From the NCBI GenBank assembly GCA_051453625.1, contig JBOZIK010000001.1, positions 16,265,832 to 16,301,506 on the forward strand: DNA of 35,675 nt. The letters run 5' to 3'. The notes under the pieces are model-generated. The model made no database searches, was not told the DNA's origin, and saw only the letters and a list, made by a program, of their open reading frames with translations. The DNA is from Welwitschia mirabilis (lineage: Eukaryota > Gnetophyta > Gnetopsida > Welwitschiales). This document shows, one piece after another, positions 20,915 to 31,300 of this stretch (position 1 is its first letter; each line of letters begins with the position of its first letter). The translations under genes were made by a program, and so were the position numbers.

Positions 20915-21490
20915 ATGAAGCTTGAGTTGCAAAAGCTTTATTCTGATGAACCAATTGTTAAAGATGAGAAATATGATAAGGATGAGGATGATGAAGATGA
21001 ATATGATAATTATGAAGAGGATGATCAAGGAGAATAAGGTGAAAGGAAGTCAAAGCAAAGCTAAAGTAAGAAAAAGAGAAACAAAGTAAAGCTCAAATTG
21101 GGAATAAAAGCTATATCAGGTATTACAAGGGTTACTGTTAAGAAGAGAAAAAATATCTTATTTGTAATTTCAAAACCTGATGTCTTCAAATGCATAACAT
21201 CTAATATGTACATAATTTTTGAGGAAACAAAGATTAAATATATGATCTCGTAGCTCCAAACATAAGTAGCAAAGCAATTTCGAGCTTCTGACTTGAATCA
21301 TATAGCTATAAAGCCAAAATCATCAAGTGCAGCATAGGAGGATGAAGAGGAGGTTGATGAAACTAGATTTGAACACAAGGATATTCAATTGGTCATGGCT
21401 CAAGCTAGAGTATCAAGACCCACGATTATTAGAGCACTCAATGTTGTAGATGAGGATATTGCAATCATTATCATGAAACTGACTAATTAG
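20915..21490 (+). pseudogene. NACA: Processed pseudogene of nascent polypeptide-associated complex subunit alpha (NACA)
   Basis: A single uninterrupted frame of 192 codons from ATG to TAG matches NAC-alpha, the ribosome-associated chaperone subunit that pairs with BTF3/NAC-beta. In order: an acidic N-terminus (DEPIVKDEKYDKDEDDEDEY), a basic SKQS-KKKRNK stretch, the NAC domain (LKLGIKAISGITRVTVKKRK, then NILFVISKPDVFK and TYIIF-like MYIIFEETKIK), and the C-terminal UBA-like domain (EVDETRFEHKDIQLVMAQA, then a IIIMKLTN end, close to the usual IVSAIMELTN). Five in-frame stops precede the end, at least three of them at codons where plant NACA has Gln. There is no frameshift. Plant NACA genes normally contain introns and none is visible, so this is most likely a retrocopy. 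There is no clear poly-A tail, and it lies inside the CACTA element. Confidence 0.88.
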
Positions 21491-21794
21491 AATTGACTTC
21501 TATTACTATGAAGAGTTAACATTAGAAGTTTTGGTGGTCTTTGTTTGTCATTATTATTTAGAGTTCATATTATGGATATTTTTTGAAAATACCTTTTGAT
21601 GGTACTTTTAATTTCTTTTAATTAATTGGGAATTAGATGAGGTTTACTATAACCTCTTTGGTTGTTTTATTTGTAGCTTATATTATTTCTGGGTCTATAA
21701 TCTATCTAATTATTTCATTTCATACGTCAGGAAAGTTAAGTAAATTGGTTGTGCTATAGTTTACTTCTTTTTATTCCTTAGTAATTATTAGTAG
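21491..21794 (+). other. Possible 3' UTR of the NACA copy
   Basis: T-rich sequence immediately after the NACA stop, including TTTTGGTGGTCTTTG and TGGTTGTTTTATTTGTAGCTTA. Its composition resembles a plant 3' UTR and differs from the A-rich sequence around it. The gap at 21795 prevents seeing whether a poly-A run follows. Confidence 0.35.
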
Positions 21795-21804
21795 NNNNNN
21801 NNNN
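21795..21804. other. Assembly gap (10 N)
   Basis: Ten N, presumably a short unresolved homopolymer or scaffold join. Confidence 0.95.
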
Positions 21805-23951
21805 TAGGCCAAAAAGATACCTTTTGTATATATTTGTTAGTACAATAACTTCTTTCCAAAAAACAAGCTAATTTGTTTAGCCTTTTTTTTAAAAAATACA
21901 TTAACATGAAAAAAAATATCAAGATTTTAAATGTGTTGCAAGAGATATGATTTTTACTTCTTATTCATCAAAGGTCATTTTTGTTATTCCTTTGTTTGTG
22001 TTTTTAAAATCTTTAGAGAAATCTGCATGCATTATTTTACCACATTAGCCATAAAAAATCACTATGAGTTAATCTTAAGGAACTTGAAAATTTTCGGTCT
22101 ACATGTTTATGCTAAATATTATGATCAACAATAATTAGAAGTTTTAAGAATAACAAGAAAAATTTTGATTCTAAAATAGAGATGGAGATCATGTACTTAT
22201 CATTTTCATGTTCTTCATCTAATATAGATTTATTCCAAACAATGGCTTTTAAAAGGCTGTTTGAGAGATCTCACTATAACAAAGAGTATGATTCTATAAA
22301 TGGCTATAAATTGAAATGAATGATAACTAAGTTTACTTTTATAAGCATAGAAGAATAACTGCAATTAGTGTAAACTAGGGTCCAAAAATGTAAAACATCA
22401 TTACATAATTAAAAAAAATACCTAGGGATCTTCAAATCTCATGTGTTCAAATGCAATCAAGAATATGTTCAAATGGAATACTAAATATGAAAGCACTTGC
22501 ATATCACAACTAGTGTGTAGAGAAACGAAATAAATTAGAATTAATGCTTGGCATGAAAAGAGATATTCACAAATAGTTTATTGCTCTATTTTGGAACTAC
22601 ATAAAGAAAAAACTCCATGTACATGAAAGCTATAAAGCACTCTAATAGAGGAACATTGAATATTAAGACATCATGCAAGAAATGTACACATGCAAAAACT
22701 ATACTTCAAGGATGACAATTTCAGTCAAGAATAAGATATATTCTAACTCATAGAAAGCAAAGAAAAAATCATATATTCTTTCAATATAAATTTTAAGAAT
22801 TAATAAAAAGACACTGTAAGTTATTCATCAGTAAATGAAAGAGAGGACACACAACAGGGAAGAGGCTTACTATTATAAAAGGCTATGGAAATTTGAAAAA
22901 TAATAAGGATGAGAATGTCTTAGTATCAAAAGCCCTGACACTATTGTCACTGTAAAAATACCAACTGGGTAAGGAAGAATAAATATAATGTAAACATAGT
23001 ATTCACAGATAATAGTTTTTATCGTTGATATGACTTATCCTTGATGAAAACCCTAAGATGCTACCCAATAAGTAAGCTGCAATTAGTAAATAGTTCTAGG
23101 GGACACAAATGAGGGAAGAAGATTGCTATTATATATACAAGATAAGAAGTTAGTTTCTCTTTATTTGTTCATTAACTTTCAAAATAATAATAAGTTAGTT
23201 TCTTATACTAATATCTAATTATTTTAAAATGTTTTTTGAAATCTGTTTTTGCATTAAGTTCTTCCTCCTTGCTTCTTACTTTTCAAAATTATTGTTTGCA
23301 TGGTGGAAACTTATCCACTATTCTATGCCCTTATTAGCTAGGGATTCTCCCCTTCTTTTCAAGTTTCTAACAATCTCCATCTCTTCCTTTTACTTTCATC
23401 TAATGTTCTTTCTCCTTTATAACACTTCACCCCAATGTTGTAGCAATGGCATTAGATGCATTGTCCACATCTGCAACAGTGCCCTTAGTGCAGATCTTCA
23501 TCCATGATAGTGCTTGTAGCACCTTTCTTCATCCACAGAAGTGTCACAACACCCCTTTTTTCAACATTTGCATTTTAAAATGTTGCCAAAACCTTGCAAC
23601 ATCTCCCCATGGCATCTCTCATTAGGCACTTTCTCAATGCCTTCTCCAAACATTGGGCATTCACAATGGTATAAGCCAATACTAAAGAAAATTAGCTTCT
23701 ATATATCAGCCCATTAATTTACCTCTTTAAAGGATAGAAAGTAAATACATTTTCTTAAGGAGAGTATTTTGTTCAAAATGGGTTTTCAATGTCATTTGCT
23801 TTTAAGGTTTGAATTTGTTAAGGGGAATTTACAGGCTATTTCTATTTCTATTAAATCATGATTGTTTTGAGTTTTCTTCTTGCTTACTTTCATAGGTTGA
23901 GGGTTTTCCTACTTGAAAATAGAGTCTTATCATTTCCTATTAAGACATCTT
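21805..23951. other. CACTA interior of unknown origin; no gene recognised
   Basis: Roughly 2.1 kb without a coding motif that I can name. Short open stretches at 21931-22134 and 23229-23507 (plus strand) are rich in Phe, Leu and Cys, as expected from T-rich sequence, and carry no family signature. The stretch at 23430-23660 is less AT-rich, with GTTGTAGCAATGGCATTAGA and CAACATCTCCCCATGGCATC, and could be captured host DNA. Confidence 0.35.
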
Positions 23952-24094
23952 NNNNNNNNNNNNNNNNNNNNNNNNNNNNNNNNNNNNNNNNNNNNNNNNN
24001 NNNNNNNNNNNNNNNNNNNNNNNNNNNNNNNNNNNNNNNNNNNNNNNNNNNNNNNNNNNNNNNNNNNNNNNNNNNNNNNNNNNNNNNNNNNNNN
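23952..24094. other. Assembly gap (143 N)
   Basis: Run of 143 N inside the CACTA element. Apparent open frames crossing it are artefacts of the N run. Confidence 0.95.
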
Positions 24095-25100
24095 GATCCT
24101 ATGATTTTTGCAAAGTGGTGCTTCAGTGTTTAATGATGGTTTTCCTTTCATAATATTAACAATAGCTATTCTTCCTTTCTCATAGTACTATAGGAGAGTT
24201 TCCTTTATAAATGGATAAGCAAGCCAACATTAATACTTTTAGGGATTTTTGGTTAACTTTCATGTTTTCCTTAATATGATGCTCATAGTACCATCCTACT
24301 AGCTGAAAAATTACATAGAAGTGCTATCATAGATAGGGATTTTATCCAACCTGTATGTTTTAATTTTAACCTCTTCTTCTTGTTGTGTAGGGTAATTTTT
24401 TTAATTAAATATTTTTTAACAAAAAGGAAGAAAGCATCCATCTTATATATTAGTTTATCGATGCTTTTGTCTTACTATGTTTATCCTAGAAAGAGATTAA
24501 ATCAAAGGGAAGTAATGCCTAAAGGCCTTTCATAGGTGATTCCAGTGGTCTAAAAGTTACAAATAATTGAAGAGAGTGATCAAAATGCTGCAAACCATAA
24601 GAGTGAAAATAAAACTAACATTAGAGACACATTCTAATACATTAGAGACCCTCTTTCTATGCTTTTCTATTTCTCACCTCAGTACATACAAAAACCCAAA
24701 ACAAATAATAAATCCTTTTTTAATATGCATAAGAAAACAATTTGGGGCTATGACATTCTACTAGAAAAACTAATGGTCATGCCCGCGAAAATCTCCCTAG
24801 CAGAAGGGTGCTCTCTCTTAGGCCTCTTGTTCTTTCCTTAATACTTCTTTGTCCACTACAGAATTTGACCACTTTTTTAATTAGAAAATCCCTAAAACTA
24901 CTAAGTAATATATAGATATATTGAAAACTAGAAAATAAATAAACATTTACCTCTTCATGAAGTTTCTCATAACACCTTCTAAAATGTTCTAGTCATTACC
25001 CCCTTCCCTATGAGGGTTTCTGGTGTAGAAATGACACTTGGTCCACTCTCAAATAAAGCCTATACATTTATAAGTCCCTTCAAACATCATCTTTACATAG
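24095..25100. other. CACTA interior of unknown origin; no gene recognised
   Basis: No coding motif was recognised on either strand. A short, locally GC-richer patch at 24780-24835 (CCCGCGAAAATCTCCC...CTCTCTTAGGCC) stands out from the background and may be an exon remnant, but it gives no identifiable protein. Confidence 0.3.
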
Positions 25101-26500
25101 TACCAAGTTACATAAAAAGTAGTTTAGATGAAGATCTTACATAAGAAATTGCCTTCTCCATGTTAATTATTTGTCGATCTACATACTCAAGCTTTTCTAT
25201 TAGAAAAGATACTTTAGCCTCTGTGGATGCCTCCATCTCAATAGTGCATACAAGAGCTACTTCTATGGGCTTTTTCTTAGCTTGGAGATAAAACATCTAC
25301 TCCACCTTTCTATCTATTTCAGATGAGATTGATGATTTTACCTATAAACATGGATTTTGTATTGAAGCTTTCTAAATGTCTTCTGGTGCACAAGTATTAG
25401 ACATTAGAATATTTGCAGCATTAAGTTTGTTGATGACTGTTTCCTTCTTTGACAAGAGTTTGTTAAGAAGTATTTATAAAGAAGAAATCTTATTACCTTT
25501 GATATCAATTTGCTACCTTAGATTGACCATGTCTATGTGATTCTTCTCAAGGAGCACAGGTACTCGACTAACTTAATGACCTTTGTTAATTTCTCTTCTT
25601 CAATAATAGTGGAGCCCTTGAGTTGCTCACCATAATGGATGTTGTTGTAGGGATTTGAGATTTGGTTCTTTAACTCTATGGTATCTTCTTTAGATGTTAT
25701 ACCATTTATATTCTTGACTAGAAAAGATTTATTCTTTGCTCCCTCCTCCATAACTTTTTGACATTCTCTTTTTCTTGCATGGACTTCTCATACATGTCAA
25801 TCAATCTTTCATTCTCTTTTGGCATTCTCTTTAATTTCATTTTAAACTCTTCCACCTCCATCCTTAACTAGATAATCTCTCTTTCTGTTTATTCATCTTG
25901 AACTTGCTAGATTAGTCTATTATCTATTCCTTCTACTATAGAATGTCCAAACTCATGAGGCCCTTAGAGACCTTGATAATTTTTAATTATTTTAGATTTT
26001 TGATGGACTCTTCAGATTGATTTAGTCTTTCCATGAAATCTTGATATTATTCTGATAATCTTTCCTTTTCTTCAGATATATGCTACTATTTGGATTTAAG
26101 CTCAATAATTTTATTGCTACTGACAGCTAAGAGATCATCCTAGAAACCGTCAAAAGAAAATGATTTGTCTGACTAGAAAGAACACTTTTTATGTTCATCT
26201 TTTCTATTAAGATCTTCTATCTCTTTATTTATCAATGAAATCTATTCTTTGGCATTCTGTAAAGATGCCTCCAGATTTTTATCTTGCTTCATTAGCTCCT
26301 CCCTATCTTGCAAATAGTTTTCATACATGCCAATAAATCTTTCATTATCTTCAACTGATTACTTCAACATTTTGCGTAGGTTGTCACGTTCCCTAGCAAG
26401 ATGAATGACAGTTTCTTGAGCTTCTACTTCATGTTGGCTAATAGCATTATTACTTCAACTAAATCCTTTATATCCTTTTATGTGCTATGCCCATATTTAA
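25101..26500 (-). pseudogene. Kinesin-12-like coiled-coil tail fragment
   Basis: About 1.4 kb of minus-strand sequence encodes, through many stops and some frame changes, a charged coiled-coil protein. Two copies of a motif close to ENERLxGMYEKAMQER appear: DNERFIGMYENYLQDREELM near 26300-26350, and KENERLIDMYEKSMQEKENV near 25760-25830. Motifs of this kind recur in the stalk of plant kinesin-12 (KIN-12/POK) proteins, which act at the phragmoplast and cortical division zone. Between and after them are DLNRKDEHKKCSF, ISEEKERLSE and QDFMERLNQSEESIKNLK, then near 25270 LQAKKKPIEVALVCTIEMEA, which resembles a KIN-12 tail segment. No motor domain is present. Another long coiled-coil protein remains possible. 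I rely on remembered family motifs only. Confidence 0.5.
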
Positions 26501-26904
26501 GTGGAGCCTTACCTTGCATCTCGTTACCATAAACCTCAGAGTTTATGAACCCTATTTTTCTTGTATCTGATCTTTTTAGTCTTTTATTTTTTACCATTAA
26601 ATCTTTAACTTGTGTATAAAACATATTTAGTTAGTGTAAATTCTACTAATATTTTTTAAGTGCCTTAACCTAAAACCAACTAGTTACGAGGGCAATAACC
26701 TTTCCAATTTTTCTAGGAGAAAACACTTTTCTTACATTAAAAATCCAATACACTTTGCAAATCCCAATGAAAATGTAGAGAATTTAAAAACGCAAATAAT
26801 TACAAATCTTAATAGTAAAAGTGTAGAAAATTACAAACCCTAATAAAAACATAAAGAACTTAGTCAGTATTAGTATTTGCAGAGTACCATATCTCGAAGA
26901 TGGA
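26501..26904. other. AT-rich spacer with weak 30-nt repetition
   Basis: No coding motif was seen. At 26755-26870 about three loose units of 28-31 nt share the pattern AAATC(C/T)(C/T)AATA..AA.TGTAGAGAATTTA. It may be intronic or spacer sequence between captured fragments. Confidence 0.35.
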
Positions 26905-27310
26905 CTAATCAAAGGTAGTTTCAGAGGCCTCTTGTTCATTTTCCTGAAGAATGCTCTGCAAGTCATCCATAATCACATTCTTCTTAAGAAGCTTCATAAG
27001 CTTATCATAGTTACCTGAACCCTCATTCTTGGCTATCTTGGTATATTCCTTTAGAGACTTCTTGCTTTCAATTCCAAGTTTCTTATAAGAAATCTTATTA
27101 TCCTCTTCATGCACTCTAGACCATTTTTTAGGATCTTGTAACATAGCAACCACTGAAGAACCCTAATCACATGGCAAATTTCATCACAAATATAAGAATA
27201 AAATGTCCATTAATCTTTTAAGGATTACCTTCATTGTTTTTACCTTAAAGAAACAGTTGCAATGTTACCTTTTCCTTTAGATTTATCCACTTCCCTAGTA
27301 CTATTAAATG
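26905..27310 (-). pseudogene. Unidentified two-exon gene fragment (possible)
   Basis: An 82-codon open segment (27153 to 26905, minus strand) encodes a Lys/Glu-rich helical peptide: MLQDPKKWSRVHEEDNKIS, then KKSLKEYTKIAKNEGSGNYD, KLMKLLKKNVIMDDLQSILQ and a final stop. Upstream, near 27235-27310, another short open piece (FNSTREVDKSKGKGNIATVS) ends at AAG|GTAAAA, a good donor context. The segment between them ends GGTTCTTCAG just before the 82-codon piece, a good acceptor. This pattern suggests two exons with a retained intron of about 80 bases, hence capture of genomic rather than cDNA sequence. The protein is not recognised. It could also belong to the CACTA element's own gene. Confidence 0.35.
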
Positions 27311-27639
27311 TTGTAGACTCTGAATCAATTCAAATTGTTTAATAGGTATGCTTTTAAAGGTATTCCTAAGCATTACAATAAAAGAATAAATGTGTTTAGT
27401 CTTTTAGATCAATAGAAGGAGAGGATGAAAAATAGAGAGAAGGAAGCATTAAGAGAGCACATACTTTAAACGCAGAGGGTGCACCATTTTCATGGTGAGA
27501 TAAACATGAAGTTGTATTAGAAAGTAGAGAAATGCAGACAGATGCAGCAAAGCTAGACATGCATTTTAATAAAAGATGCACATTTAACAAAAGAAAAGAT
27601 GTGCATCTTAACAAAAAATGCATGTTAGTTTTTTTTTAC

Positions 27640-27901
27640 TTTTTTAATTATGCTTTTAAGGCATTTGGCTTTTAAATGCCTTACAAAATGAAAAATATTT
27701 CTTCTTAAAAGTTTTAAGGGTTTTTTTTAAAGATTAAGTTGTTTAAGGCATTCTTTTCATAAACACCTTAAAATAAATTTGAAGAGGGCTCTTAAGGCAT
27801 TTTCATAGAAACATGCATTAAAAAGAGTTTCATTAATGTTTGCTCTATACTTAAGGCATTGATTAAAATAAATGCCTTAAAAGTTGATATTTCTAGCAGT
27901 G
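27640..27901. repeat. Right subterminal repeats and terminal inverted repeat
   Basis: Repeated TTAAGGCATTT / AAATGCCTTAA motifs in both orientations, matching those at 19189-19530, end in AAATGCCTTAAAAGTTGATA then TTTCTAGCAGTG. The last bases read outward as CACTGCTAGAAATATC, the CACTA-type terminus. ACA follows at 27902-27904. Confidence 0.75.
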
Positions 27902-27904
27902 ACA

Positions 27905-28935
27905 ATAATGTTGTTTACATCACACATAAGTTTAAAATACTTATTCTAATTCAAACCTATGATAATAGGCATAAAAGAAATGCTTTTATTAAGTGTATTA
28001 AATACAAGTTAATGTAATTCATTCCAATTAAATTTAGCATCTTTTTCAACTAAGGAGTAAAGTGGTTTATAAATTTTTATATAATTATGAATAAAAAGAT
28101 GGTAGAAACTAGCATGATTAAGGAATTATCTAACTTGTTTATCATTAGTTGGATGGCTAAGGTTTTTAATGGTATCAACTTTTGTAGTATCCATATTAAT
28201 CCCTTCTTTTGAAATGTGATGATCTAAAACAATTTTATGATTAATAAGGAGAAAGCTCTTTTCCCAATTCAAATGTAAGGCACTTTCTATACATTGATTC
28301 AAGACATTTTCTAATCTTTCTATGGTCTGTTCAAAATTTTCACAAAAGATGGAAAAGTATAAAGATTTTAATAAAGTCATCTATCATGTCAAAAAGGATC
28401 CTCATCATAGCTCATTAAAAGGTTTAAGGGGAATTTCATAGTCTAAACAACATTTGTCTAAAGGAAAAGATTCTAAAGAGTAAGATAAAAGGTTGTTTTG
28501 ATTTGATCCTTACTTGCTATGCAAATTTGATTATAATAACTATACTCATCAAGAAAACAGTAGTAGACATGACCTTGGATTCTATTAAGTACTTTATTAA
28601 GAAAGGATAAAGGGCAATTATCCTTTTTAGTAACCTCATTAAGTTTTTTAAAATCAATTCACCTTCTTCATTTTCCCCTCTTCTTTGGAACTACTGACAA
28701 AGGGCTAATCCACTTACTATTAGATATGGCATATATCATCTTGATATCCATAATTTTAATAATGTCATCTTTAGCTATCTGCTTAAGGGCTAGGTTGAGT
28801 CTTTTCTAAGGTTTTCTAATAGGTCTAGCATTATATTTAATGTAAATCTTGTGTTAAACTATGTAATGAATAATGGTAGCTAAGTATTTATGAGTCTAAG
28901 CAAAGGCATCTTCTTTAGAAGTTAAGAGTAAGATC
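27905..28935 (-). pseudogene. pol: Element E reverse transcriptase and start of RNase H
   Basis: Minus strand. The RT begins near 28730 with SNSKWISPLSVVPKKRGK (usually SxWVSPVQVVPKK). It continues with IDFKKLNEVTKKDNCPLSFL, then GHVYYCFLDEYSYYNQICIA with the first catalytic Asp, and KDQIKTTFYLTL. The FGLCNAPATFQRCM region is damaged. MIDDF at 28373-28387 keeps the DD pair, one frame away from the next segment. At 28126-28380 come RLENVLNQCIESALHLNWEK and GIVLGH-like HKIVLDHHISKEGINMD, with the connection region after it (DNSLIMLVSTIFLF, KPLYSLVEKDAKFNW). RNase H starts with LMCDVNNIIV, directly at the CACTA insertion. The rest of RNase H is at 18.9-19.18 kb. Confidence 0.85.
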
Positions 28936-29371
28936 AAGATGAATTCTTATTAAGGAGTTAGATAGTCACTTCTTATCAAGTGTTTATTTAGATTATCAAA
29001 TAGAAAAATATATTTCAAACCTTCAAGTAATTTCTTAAGTTGTAAGTTGAAATTTTTAGCTATCATCCCATGTATCGTAAGGACGATAGACATGAAACAA
29101 CTCTCTACAAAAAGATTTTCGAAAGAGTGAATATGTTAAGTTTCTTCCTACTCAATGTATTATTTATCCTTAGACTCAAGATAATCTATTTTAATTAGGT
29201 CATCATATAAAGTTGGTTCATGTGGCATGATTAATCTCTCCTTAATTGGTCGATGTTGTAAAAAAAAGGTTGGTTTCAATTCTTCTTGTAAATCAAACTC
29301 ATCTCCTATGTTGTTTTTAGTAGCATCAAAAACTCAAATGGTAAACTTTTTATTGCCTATGTAACATTCTA

Positions 29372-29760
29372 TCATCTTAATTCATGTTTCAATAATAGAA
29401 TGGACAATTTACAAAAGGCTCTTTCTAACATAAGTGTATAACCTCCATCATGTGCTACCTCAATGATAACCACATCTATGGGGTAAAAGGCTTTTTCAAT
29501 TTGAATTACTAATTCCTTAATAATATCTATTGGCTTCCTAATTAAAGTATCAACCAATTTTGAGATAATTCATGTAGGTCCTATTCTATTTTTCAACCTA
29601 AGTTTATACATATGTGTAGGCATGATTTTCACACTAGCTCCTATGCCAATTAAAGCTTTTAAAATTATTTTGTTTTCTTCCAAAATGATACTCATAGTTG
29701 CAACTCCAGTGTCTTTAAATTTAGGACACTTTTTCATGACTAAGTTGGAAATGGATTAAG
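29372..29760 (-). pseudogene. pol: Element E protease
   Basis: The minus-strand segment near 29640-29720 reads TMSIILEENKIILKALIGIG followed by ASVKIMP, corresponding to the gypsy pepsin-like protease active-site region LxDLGASINLMP. The catalytic Asp is replaced by Gly. The segment 29372-29557 continues with the C-terminal half of the domain: TLIRKPIDIIKELVIQIEKA and FYPIDVVIIEVAH, then LMLERAFCKL (usually LILGRPFLAT). An in-frame stop separates the two parts. The protease would be inactive even without the stops. Confidence 0.75.
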
Positions 29761-30299
29761 TAAGAAAAACTTTGCTAGTGATGGTATGTTTTTATTTTCT
29801 TCTTGCTAAGTCCTTCCACAACTTAGAATATTTAGGGTTTTCTTACAAGGGTTTCCAAAACGACAAGTTGATATTAACTTCTTTCATCAAGGATTTTAAG
29901 TGTTCATCAAAGATAGTATTTCTATTTCATTGATCAAGAAAAGGAGTATATGGTTTCTTCCCTTTATTTTTCTGTAATGTTTTCCTATGAGAGGTTTTAG
30001 CATGTGATGTTAACGGGAGGTTGTATAAGACCAAAATTATTACATCATCTTCTTCATGTATTTTATTGATTTTGAAAGTTAACACCTTATGAATAGGAGG
30101 TATTATATCATTTCCACTTCTTGTTACTATTTTTAAATATTTCTTGACTTCATTTGGATTGGGTAAAGGTTGAGATGTAAGAGACCCTTATGGTTTTTAA
30201 TTCGTAAGCATTATTTGTTAAAGCACATTCACCAAGTTTCAATGTTGTTATTAGCCTTTTCTTACACCTTCTTCATTTTGTCTATGGATTCTCTAAGTG

Positions 30300-31300
30300 G
30301 ATTAGTTTGATTTTGTTAAAAATTAGGTTAAAAATTTAAATTATTAAATCTAATTTGTGAAAGGTTTCCATTGATATTATTCATGTACTCTTTGTTGAAA
30401 TTATGATTGGATTTTAGATTTAAGTGTCCTTTGATTGAAAGCACAAACTTCCTCAAACATCCTATCCTTACCAGTTGGTAATAAAGGATATTCTTTAGTT
30501 GGATGAGAGTTGTTTTCACAAATTTCATAAGTTAAATTTGAGATTTCATCCTTTACTACTTTTGCATTCACTATCCTTTGTGTATACTTCTCTAAAGTGG
30601 TAGAAAGATCTTTAATCAAGTTGGTTGAATCACGTCTTTCTTCTTCTTGTCTTGTTTAACCTCCTTTAAATCTTTTATGATTTGACATATGATTTAATTT
30701 TCTTTAGTGGATTTAGGCCAAGTATGACTTATTCCTACTAGGTTTTTCAACACACTCCATAATTATTATAACACTATTTTCAACAAGTTGCCTCCACAAG
30801 AAAAATTTACAAGTTGTTTAGTTTGATAATCCAATCCATTATAGAAACAATTAATTAACTCTTTCTTATAGCATTTATCAATAGGGTTGGAATTGCTAGA
30901 TATGATAAAATATTCATAAGTTATGGCATAATCCTCATGAAGTTGTTATTGAAAGTTGGCCACTTTCTTTCTTCTTTTTTTCATGGAACTTTCACTCAAA
31001 AATTGTTTGATAAAAACCCCTTACACTTGATTCCATGACTTAAGACTCTTATGTAGAATGGTTTTAAGCCAAAATTTTACCCTTTTTCTAAGTGTGACTA
31101 GAAAAATAATCATGTAGATATGATCACTAATACAATTCTTCCCATTTCCTGAGGTAAGCACAAGTTGTTCAATGCTGGCTAAATGTTGAAAAGGGTCCTC
31201 CTCAGTTTCCCCCAAAAAAGTTGAATATGCACTCAAATTTCTTAATACTAAATCATCACCTAGGGGTTAAATCAAAGGGATTTCAAGTTTCACATTTTTT
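30300..31300 (-). pseudogene. gag: Element E gag
   Basis: Gypsy gag in several broken pieces on the minus strand. The N-terminal part at 31021-31236 has FLGETEEDPFQHLASIEQLV and, further on, KFWLKTILHKSLKSWNQV, the conserved W-L-x-x-x-x-x-x-S-x-x-x-W region (retrotrans_gag). The C-terminal part at 30401-30619 has the degenerate zinc knuckle YEICENNSHPTKEYPLLPTG (first and last Cys changed to Tyr) followed by EEVCAFNQR, a stretch shared with element D. An Asn-rich tail follows at 30328-30528. The distance from DPFQHL to the protease active site is about 1.54 kb. Confidence 0.8.

Larger units (their letters stand above)
19189..27901. mobile_element. Non-autonomous CACTA (En/Spm) transposon carrying host-gene fragments
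   Basis: The left end TACTATAAGAAATATAGGC and the right end (reverse complement) CACTGCTAGAAATATCAAC are degenerate inverted repeats of the CACTA type: about 21 of the first 28 positions agree, including the following CTTTTAAGGC. Both ends carry many subterminal copies of TTAAGGCATTT and its complement, as in other CACTA elements. The flanks are ACA/ACA, and both belong to the RNase H domain of gypsy E. Length is 8713 bp including 153 N. I see no transposase (TNPD/Transposase_21 type) or TNPA-like protein. The interior carries a NACA copy, a kinesin-12-like segment and at least one other coding fragment. The element depends on trans-acting transposase and behaves like a gene-capturing Pack-CACTA. 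Confidence 0.8.

Noticed and set aside
23229-23507. Plus-strand 92-codon open frame, Phe/Leu/Cys-rich
   Set aside because: Composition follows from T-rich DNA. No motif or start context supports a gene.
24780-24835. GC-richer patch as a regulatory element or tRNA
   Set aside because: No tRNA arms or A/B boxes could be placed and no known motif was seen.
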